This document shows, in pieces, positions 56,727 through 64,000 of a stretch of DNA of 64,000 nucleotides. Numbering within the stretch: position 1 is the first letter of the stretch; the number at the start of each line of letters is the position of its first letter. This DNA is from Mycogone perniciosa. Taxonomy: Eukaryota > Ascomycota > Sordariomycetes > Hypocreales > Hypocreaceae. A model generated the notes under the pieces. The model saw only the letters and a program-made list of their open reading frames with translations, made no database searches and was not told the origin of the DNA. Where the stretch lies: assembly GCA_025331125.1 (NCBI GenBank), contig JAOALB010000127.1, positions 95,688 to 159,687 of the forward strand, read 5' to 3'. The position numbers and the translations under genes were made by a program.

Positions 56727-57268
56727 GGCTGCATCGTCGCAAGTGGCGACAAGTCATCCGAATTGGAAGATGGTATGAAAACCGGAACCAGGCAATCGCA
56801 GACGCTGCTCTTCAACGCTGATATCGGCAATTATGCATGCGATGCCAAGTTGGAAGTTGCTCGAGACGCGGAGTAAACGCGACCATATTTCCTGAGGTGG
56901 GATGTCAGACGCTTTGGGGCGGATGCACTTAGGTACATAGCTGAAACCTTAGCATTCAGTGGTGCCCAGTACAGTGGCTGGGTACCAACTACGTCTCCTC
57001 CAGTCTCAGCCCTTCTGTGTCCGTCATTCTCTCGGCAAAATTTCGACCTCACTCCAACCACCAAGCCCCTTCCTAAACGTCAACCGTCCAGTCAGCAGAA
57101 CAATCGGCATCAACTTTACGGTTCCACGATGCCCGGATCATCAAGATAACTACATAGCCACGATCGCATGACGTTCCTCGTTCGTTTCTCATACTGATGT
57201 TTCTTCTTTCACGTCGCGCGCCGCCATTTCGCCGCACGCGACCACTGCATTGATTTCCGCGATCCACG
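56727..57268. promoter_or_regulatory. Divergent promoter region GCP3 / ADA1
   Basis: This 542-bp stretch lies between divergent starts. No TACGGAGTAC motif was noticed. I see no separate gene in it. Confidence 0.4.
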
Positions 57269-58788
57269 ATGCCCGACATCGACCCCGCGGCCTTGAGCCG
57301 TCCGTCCGTCAGCCTCTCAACCCCTATCTTATCAACAAAGAGTCTCTCAGTCACGGCATCGGGCCCCCAGAAGCCAGCCAAGACAAGCCAGATAATTCCG
57401 GTCCGAATTGACCTCGAACCGCTATATACTGCACTGAAGTCGGCTATTGGCCCTGAACAATGGCTGGTCTATAAAGAATCCACCACTGAGTTTCTAACCG
57501 GTATGGATCCACGTATATGGTGGACTTACACGTCAGAGAATAATGCTAAGTATTTTTACAGGTCGCCTTAACCAAGCCGAGTATTCAAGCCGCATCGACC
57601 CTATCCTCTCATCGCCAAATGGAGAGAAAGACCATCTACACAACCAGCTCTTTGCTGCTATCTACGGCAATGTCACCCGAGAGATGCCCGACCAAGGCCT
57701 CGCGCCATGGGTCAGTGCTAACGACAAGCCCACTGCGACGGCGGGCAGCAAACCTGTGTCGGGTGACGCAGCGGAACGGAGGTTAAAGGGCGAGGTGATG
57801 CAACTACCCGCGCGGGATCGGCGGCGCATCAAGGAGCTCGTACACAACGATGTCAGTTCATCACGAAAGCCTTTTGTTACAATTTTCTCTAACATGATCA
57901 AAAGTATGACCCACACGAAAGCCTCTCCAACGTATTCGCAGAAACACACCGTAAACCGTCAGTGGTGGCGGATGTGCCTCCTAGCGCAGCGGGAGGTATC
58001 AACAAGATGAGTCAGTGGATTCTCGAGTCCTGCAATGAGATTTATGTCTTACACTCATACCAGACTTTGATTTGGAGATTCGCAAGCGATTTACCCAGCC
58101 TCTTGCCGTGGAATCTGGAGAGTTCCCAGACATGGGTCTCATCACGGGCCGAATGCTCCCCTTTTGCTACGAAGCCGGGCTTGTGAATGGTCATGCACCG
58201 GAGGCATCGCATCTCATGTCGGTCGCGACTGAGACGTTTATCAAGGAAGTTTTGACGCAAATATTCAGCCGTACCCGAAGTAACGGGCCTGGAGACTCTG
58301 CCAGCGCAGGCTTTGGGGTAGGAACGACATGGATACAAACACACAAATATAGAAGACAGCTGCATCGTGAAGAGGATGCCGCTCTACGCGGCGAAGTTAC
58401 TCGGGACAAGGCCGGTCTACTGCCGATTGAGTCCAAAGCTGCTAGTGAGCGAGGGCCCCTGGGTATGGCAGATGTACGTGTTGCTCTGGAGATGGCCGAT
58501 TCTGGAATGTCCCAGTTCCCAATTGTCACAGCACAAATACTATACGGCTACCGGGATGGCGAGCTGGAGAACTGGGATGATTACACCTGGATCAACGGCG
58601 AAAAGCCCATGGAGCCGCTTGAGGAGCTTACTTCGTTGACCAATGGCAACGTGAGACATGAATTGCCCAATGGCATCCATCCCGACGCCATGGACATTGA
58701 TAACGAGATATGGTGGGAAGGTGCAGAAGGCCAAGACATGGATATGTTGGATAATGTCCTCGATTCATGTCTTGCCGTAGGATCATGA
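57269..58788 (+). CDS. HFI1: SAGA complex subunit Ada1/Hfi1
   Basis: Exons: 57269-57500, 57562-57851, 57905-58010 and 58064-58788, giving 450 residues. The N-terminal SAGA-Tad1 region is clear: RIDLEPLYTALKSAIGPEQW, YKESTTEFLTGRLNQAEYSS, HNQLFAAIYGNVTRE and QLPARDRRRIKELV. A central segment, GEFPDMGLITGRMLPFCYEA, contains the histone-fold part that pairs with Taf12. The C-terminus is acidic and ends NVLDSCLAVGS. Ada1 is a structural core subunit of the SAGA histone acetyltransferase coactivator. Introns 2 and 3 both use the uncommon donor GTCAGT, and both joins keep the frame and restore family sequence. Confidence 0.88.
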
Positions 58789-61477
58789 AATGGCGGGTGG
58801 TCGGTCTCGGTTCGGGTCGAACACAAACGAAAGTCGATGGCGATGCCGAATACTACCCCTGATATGACAAGGGGCCTGGGGGTTTCGATAGATTATGTGG
58901 TGACGGTGCATCAACGGCTCAAGGGAATCGGCGTTTGACGTGGCATCCGTATCAGATGAAGGGATGGAACGCATCCGCACTGGCATCGTCCACTTTGGGC
59001 ACAGAGAACGGGTCGATGCCTCTGCTATTGTGTCTCCCCCTGTTTCTTGCTTGTTCTTTCTTGCTTGGCTTATTCTTTTTTGGTCAGGGGCGCACCAGGC
59101 GTTGTTGGACTACTACTGCCTCTCTATTACTACTTAAATCGCTGGAGGATCACAGTTTGGCTGCTTTATGTATTTGTATGGAAACGATACCCTGGGAATA
59201 GGGCGGATGCCGAAGAGACTAGCTGGACTATATGTACATACATCCAAATAAGTCGGATACGGCAGTCGGAGGCAGGATAGGTAACCATTCGGGTAGTACC
59301 TATCAATTCGGATTTTTAATGCAGAGAGAGAGTGTGTTGTCGCTGCGACGGGACGCGAAGTGCTTGAGATTGGGATTGGGATTAATAGGATTGGGATTGG
59401 ATTGTGGAGCTGCCGGCAGTTGTTGAGCAGATCGTGTGTACTTCGCACTCCGTACCGGGATCATGGATCCAGGGATGTCGAGTGTTGGGCCTCGGCCTGT
59501 TCAGCTGTGTAGGCATTGATGGGTTTTCTACTATCATGGATTTTGAATTAATCGGGTTGCTCTATTGGCACTTGGTAGTGGCTTATGTTGGTATCCTTCA
59601 ATTTCCTTATATTGATGAGGCTAGGTGAGGTGGATGAACTTGGATACTCTCACGGCTTGTGGTACGAAGCAGTCCATGCATTCCATTGCGTTTGTCGCCA
59701 CTAGAGTAGCCACGACGTCACCTATAAACAACGCACGCAGCCAGATCCATGTTATGAGTATGAATGCAGTATTATCGTGCTACATAGTACTTGGTTCATA
59801 ACCTCCGAACCGCTATTAATGTTGAAAGAACAAAGAGAAGAAGAAAGAAAAGTAAGAAAAAGAAAGAAAGAAAGAAAAACTCCCAGGATTAGCTACCTAG
59901 GTGCTTACTGGCCTGACTGTTGAGTCGGTGATGCCGAGTAACGTTCGCAGGTTCTACAGGGTGCTGTTAGGCCTAAAAAATAAAATTTCACCAAAAATGT
60001 TCCGAGATGAGGGGTCTCACATCCCTAGCATTTGTGACGTCCAATATGCGCTGCACAGCTGCAGAGAAGGGTCAAGCCAAGGCCGACGGAACAGCGCAGG
60101 AAAGGGTGGAGAGCTTCCAAAGAGGAGACTAGGGACTGTGAGGGGGTTCGGGGCCGCCTGCAGAACCGTGCGCCGCTTCTAGAAAGCTTCCTCAGGGTTC
60201 TCAGATCCGCATAGCTGCTCCGTACGCGCTCCCTTTCGCCTCCCCACCTGCTGGCTGGGCTGCTTCCTCGGTGCGTTGCTGCTACTACTACTCCTCCGTA
60301 CTATTACGAGTACTACTAGTCGTATTGCTTGCTGCGATTGCCTGGCTGCTGCTCTGCGGTTGCTGGTAGTAGTAGTGGGCTGCTATAGCTCCTCCTCTTC
60401 GCGCATTTCATCACCATCATCAAACATCATCACCGCCCCAACCCAACCCAACCAAACGCCTGCAAACCCTCAGACTACGAGTACGAGTACTATCTCCAAC
60501 ACGCCTCCCTGCTCGTCGCCTCTTCTCCACACTGGCCACCGTGCAGCCCTCCCGGACCAATCTCCTCTCCTCTTTTTTTCTTGTTTGTATTGTCCCTGGG
60601 TCGATCTGAACGCACCGGTGGTCTATCGGATCCGTCCAACCGTCTCACGACCCCTCCTCCCGCGCTGCGCTATTCCTCCCACCTCCTCTCATCATCTATC
60701 TAGTCTCGTCTTGTCTTGTCTTGTCTCTATAGCCGGTGCGGTTCTGTTCTCGCCTCGTCTTGCCGCCCACTGCGCCCCGCGTGCGCTGCCGCGACAAACA
60801 CGATTGTTTTTTTTCTTTCCTCCAGATTGCGAGTAAGTTCCGCTGTCGTTGTTCGTATGTCACTCACTCTCCGCCATGGCATTGGCAGCCCGCGGCTCTG
60901 CCTGTGTCTGACTGGGGTGCTGGGCTGCTGCGTTTGCGGTGCAAATGACGTTGCTGGCCTGCGCCATTGCTCCGACACACATCACATCCTGCAGCCCGCC
61001 GTCGGTGTCTGCCATCGTTTGCAGTCCTGTCCCTCGCCTTGGCTTCATTTCTTCTATGCGTGCCCAACCGTCGCAGCAAAACCGCACGTTTGAGCTCTGG
61101 CGACCCCGTTTTGTAATACATGCATGCATCTTTCTTCTCGCTCGCATCTCGGTCTTCCCGGGCACCGCAGCCACAGCTGGGGGGTGCACAGCAGGAGCCC
61201 TGTCGATTGCCCCTCTGTCTTGGAATTACCCGTTTTCTTTTTCAGATGCGGCCATGCCGATTGTGAACCCCGGTTGCCTGGAGCTTTGTGCTAATATCAA
61301 TCTCGCAGCCTTCAGATACATATCGGCCTGCTCCCGAGACCTGTTGTAGAAGAAGGCTGTAGGTCCAACTCATTCCGATCGTTACCATCCAAACCTCTTC
61401 TTTCATACCTTTTCTACTCGAATTTTATATCATACTCCTTATAATACCATCGTTTATTCCCCAGTCCCTCCTTAGTC
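58789..61477. other. Long intergenic region upstream of the PKA regulatory subunit
   Basis: About 2.7 kb with no supportable gene. A (AAAG)n tract lies near 59850-59877, TTGGGA-like repeats at 59366-59400 and (TTGTC)n at 60711-60726. From about 60240 the plus strand is strongly C/T-rich, typical of a long 5' leader. GTAAGT at 60833-60838 could be the donor of a leader intron, with acceptors available around 61330-61360. Motifs of the TACGAGTAC kind occur at 60295-60315 and 60477-60491. Confidence 0.45.
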
Positions 61478-62890
61478 ATGTCTCTGCCCGAAGCTTACAA
61501 GAATGAGATTCAAGCCCTTGACCAGCAGGTCCTCGACACCTGCCCTTCCGATATCCTCCAATTTTGCGCCGATTTCTTCAACTCGCGCCTTGCGACCGAA
61601 CGAGCAGCCAGCCTCGCTGCTTATAAAAACCGGGGCTCAGCCAAACGCTCTGCGAGACCAACGATCAACTGCACGAGAGCAATGTCCAATCCCTTTTCGA
61701 GCCCCTTTGGGGCCAATGCCAACCCCTTTGGCGACAACCGATCCCAAACGACATCTAATGTTATGCACCGCGTTGTCGAGGAGGATGAGAACGAGAATGT
61801 TGCTCCCAGCTCGGCTCCGTTGTTTTCTGGGTTCTTTGGGGGTGACGCATCTAGCGAGGCTCCACCGACTATGAGAGGCCCCCCTAGCTCCGATAGCTAT
61901 CCTGCCCAGTACAACTTCGGCCGTCGAACATCCGTTTCCGCGGAATCTCTCAAACCCAGTGCCGATAGCTACGACAACTGGACACCCCCTTCACATGACA
62001 AGTCGGCCGAGCAACTCGACAGGCTTAAACGCGCCATCGAAGGAAACTTTCTCTTCAGTCACCTCGACGACGAACAAAGTGCCCAGATTTTGGGCGCGTT
62101 GGTTGAGAAGCCCATACCTGCCAAGGACATTAAGGTGCTTATTCCACGTCAAATGGTATTTTATACGGTGCTGACAGTGTAATATTAGGTAATCAGCCAA
62201 GGAGATGCCGGTGACTACTTCTACGTTGTCGAGAAGGGTTCTTTTGATGTCTATGTCAACTTAAGTGGATCCTTACAACCAGGGCCCGATGGTTTGGGTG
62301 ACCGGGTTGGAAATATCCAGGCCGGCGGCTCGTTCGGTGAGCTTGCACTCATGTACAATGCGCCACGTGCCGCAACCATTGTCTCTGCAGAGGGCGGATG
62401 CACGCTGTGGGCTCTGGACCGAGTGACATTCCGCCGTATCCTGATGGAGTCGACATTTGCGCGAAGGCGGATGTATGAGAGTTTCTTGGAGGAAGTGCCC
62501 CTCCTCTCGTCACTCACGCCGTACGAACGATCCAAGATTGCAGATGCCCTCGAGACCCAGAAGTTTACCCCTGGCGATATTATCATTAAAGAGGGTGACC
62601 CCGGATACTCGTTCTACCTGCTGGAGAGCGGAGAGGCCGATGCCTGCAAGGGTGATGAGGGCAACAAGGTTTTGCACTACAAGAAGGGCGACTTCTTTGG
62701 TGAACTGGCCCTCCTCAATGACGCTCCGCGGGCAGCTAGTGTCGTGGCCTCGACGGATGTCAAGGTAGCAACGCTGGGCAAGAATGCATTCCAACGGCTG
62801 TTGGGTCCGGTAGAGGGCATCCTGCGACGCACAAAGTATAAGGGTGTCAAGTCTGGAGTAGAGGAAATGGACCCCTTGCACAAGGAGTAG
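61478..62890 (+). CDS. cAMP-dependent protein kinase regulatory subunit
   Basis: Exons: 61478-62155 and 62189-62890, giving 459 residues. An N-terminal docking/dimerisation helix pair (ALDQQVLDTCPSDILQFCAD) is followed by a long Ser/Pro/Asn-rich linker. The inhibitor site is GRRTSVSAE, with Ser152 at the position phosphorylated in RII-type subunits. Two cyclic-nucleotide-binding domains each have the phosphate-binding cassette: FGELALMYNAPRAATI and FGELALLNDAPRAASV. The protein holds the PKA catalytic subunit inactive until cAMP binds. The intron lies at the start of the first CNB domain. The 33-nt intron length (62156-62188) is very short, but GTATTT...ATTAG joins QM and VISQGDAGDYFYVVEKG correctly. 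Confidence 0.93.
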
Positions 62891-63522
62891 TCGGTGGATG
62901 AGCATCGTCTATACACTTATGCAGGTACAAGCGCGGTGACCATGACAATGACGGAAGGGTAGGTGATTGCGGACACGGGAAGAAGATTGAGCATATTAGA
63001 TAGTTCCAGAGACTGGTATTATGGGAGTGACGGGGGCGAAATGGCATTGGATTGCATTGTGTGGTCTAACTGCGGGTTTGAGCAAACGGGTGCTCGCTCT
63101 ACTAAAGGCCCAATGTTGGCGACTATCGGCGTTTTGAGAGGACTTTTCACACTCTCCCCCAACCCTCGCTTTCCTGAGAGACATGTCTACTTTGAACAGA
63201 TACCTTGTTTGATACCGTTATCAATGTGACTATTTCTCTGAGATGTGCATGGAGATGTCACTCGTTGATACTTGCTGTAATTTCGTTTGTTTCGAGACCT
63301 ACAAGTAGATGTTGTAATAATAATACATCCTTCATAGTTTCTCATTCATAGTTTTAAGAAATGTTTCTAGAAGACTAGTTTGTTTATATGCCTGATTGTG
63401 CCGTCTAGAAGTATTGATTATATTTGCCTTTCCTAATCCCAAGATTGACTCCCATTACCCTTAGAACAGACAGCCCCGAGATGAAACCCACAGCTTTGGA
63501 CGTGAAATAAATGGACCATCCT
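62891..63522. other. Convergent intergenic region, PKA-R / SPF27-like gene
   Basis: This 632-bp stretch lies between convergent stops and holds the 3' UTRs. It becomes AT-rich from about 63200, with AATAATAATAC near 63316. No gene was found. Confidence 0.4.
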
Positions 63523-64000
63523 TCATGATGAGGCCTGTTCCGCAGAAGCACCACCGCCAGCCCTGTTCCTCAACTCCTCCCGGATCTGCGCCTTGACCTC
63601 CTCCACAGCAATCTCAGTCTCGAGGACTCTGCCGACGCCGGTGCGCCAGTTCTGCTCGAGGCTTTGCATTTCTGCTTTGACGTCATTCTGGCGTCGTGCA
63701 CGGGCGGCGTTGGTAAGGTCTATTTCGCGTTTTGCATCGGCCAGATCGACCTCGAGACTTCGGAGGTTGGCTTCGAGGTGGTAGTTTGAGAGCAGCCAGG
63801 CGTTGCGGCCGTGTTTGTCGAGGAGGTTGAGGTTTTGGGCGCGGGAGGAGAGGTATGAGGAGGAGATGTAGGCGTTTGAAAGGGGTTGTTTGAGGTGTTC
63901 TACTGAAGAGGAGGAGGGTTGTTGGGGGGGTAGTGTGTCTGTGCAGGCTTCTTGCCCGGCATGCCGTCGCGCAAGTCAATGATATGCAAGGCGCCAGAGT
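63523..64000 (-). CDS. SPF27/BCAS2/Cwf7-like pre-mRNA splicing factor (5' part outside window)
   Basis: The stop TGA is at 63523-63525. Reading leftward on the minus strand, the frame gives an alpha-helical, coiled-coil C-terminal half: NAYISSSYLSSRAQNLNLLD, KHGRNAWLLSNYHLEANLRS, NAARARRQNDVKAEMQSLEQ and NWRTGVGRVLETEIAVEEVK. This fits the SPF27 (BCAS2) subunit of the Prp19/NTC complex, which stabilises the activated spliceosome. The frame is open to about 63983 and then meets a TGA, so an acceptor must lie between there and about 63900. CAG near 63943 or AAG near 63952 are candidates. The upstream exon runs off the window. Confidence 0.7.

Noticed and set aside
59366..59400. TTGGGA-type repeats resembling telomere sequence
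   Set aside because: Units are GGGATT/GGATTGG, imperfect and few; fungal telomere repeats are TTAGGG, and genes continue on both sides.
60276..60836. 186-codon ORF (Leu/Ser/Thr/Pro-rich) upstream of the PKA regulatory gene
   Set aside because: It reads through a C/T-rich leader and triplet repeats; no domain. It may contain uORFs but not a protein gene I can support.

Overview
The window is nuclear DNA of a filamentous ascomycete (Pezizomycotina). Gene order, protein sequences and intron style suggest Sordariomycetes, probably Hypocreales, although I could not run a comparison to confirm this. Genes lie on both strands, most carry short introns (about 50-70 nt) with GTATGT/GTAAGT-type donors and CTAAC-like branch sites, and nearly all are single-copy housekeeping genes. 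I see no operons, CRISPR arrays, transposase or reverse transcriptase genes, rRNA or convincing tRNA.

Layout. 0-5.2 kb: HRP1-type hnRNP (-, runs off the left edge) and a Gyp1-type Rab GAP (+), divergent. 5.6-10 kb: GT90/CAP10 glycosyltransferase (-), a 2.2-kb repeat-rich gap, then a small secreted CFEM protein (+). 10.6-17.5 kb: the complex I 20-kDa subunit (+) and Rsp5/NEDD4 ubiquitin ligase (-). 17.2-21 kb: Pab2-like poly(A)-binding protein (-), a voltage-gated proton channel (+) and a HAPSTR1/DUF4588 protein (-). 21.6-31.4 kb: ISWI remodeller (+), eIF3i (-) and trifunctional C1-tetrahydrofolate synthase (+). 33.4-37.5 kb: a cytochrome P450 (+) and an HeH/SAP-like membrane protein (+). 38.7-46.2 kb: a DUF3405 membrane protein (-), a 3.2-kb repeat-rich gap and an MFS transporter with an in-frame stop inside its last membrane helix (-). 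47-57 kb: Cdt1-like replication factor (-), a possible 81-residue gene (-), a long gap and gamma-tubulin complex component GCP3 (-). 57.2-64 kb: SAGA subunit Ada1/Hfi1 (+), PKA regulatory subunit (+) and the 3' part of an SPF27/BCAS2-like spliceosome factor (-).

The genes do not form one pathway. Several are core machinery: mRNA 3'-end processing (HRP1, Pab2), splicing (SPF27), transcription and chromatin (ISWI, Ada1), translation (eIF3i), replication licensing (Cdt1), microtubule nucleation (GCP3), respiration, folate metabolism and cAMP signalling. GT90, DUF3405, CFEM, P450 and MFS are the accessory-type genes, and most of them flank the repeat-rich gaps.

The most notable non-genic structure is a dispersed short motif, TAC(GGAG/GAAG/GAG)TAC and its reverse complement. 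I saw dozens of copies in the gaps and found none in an exon. In one place it has expanded into a perfect 7-bp tandem array. Other points of interest are three introns that are a multiple of three long and contain no stop (and so look like coding sequence), microexons in RSP5 and C1-THF synthase, a HECT catalytic cysteine codon split by an intron, and the proton channel with a Lys at its third S4 charge. Exon borders were inferred by eye from splice signals, reading frame and remembered family conservation. Every spliced gene given complete coordinates sums to a multiple of three.
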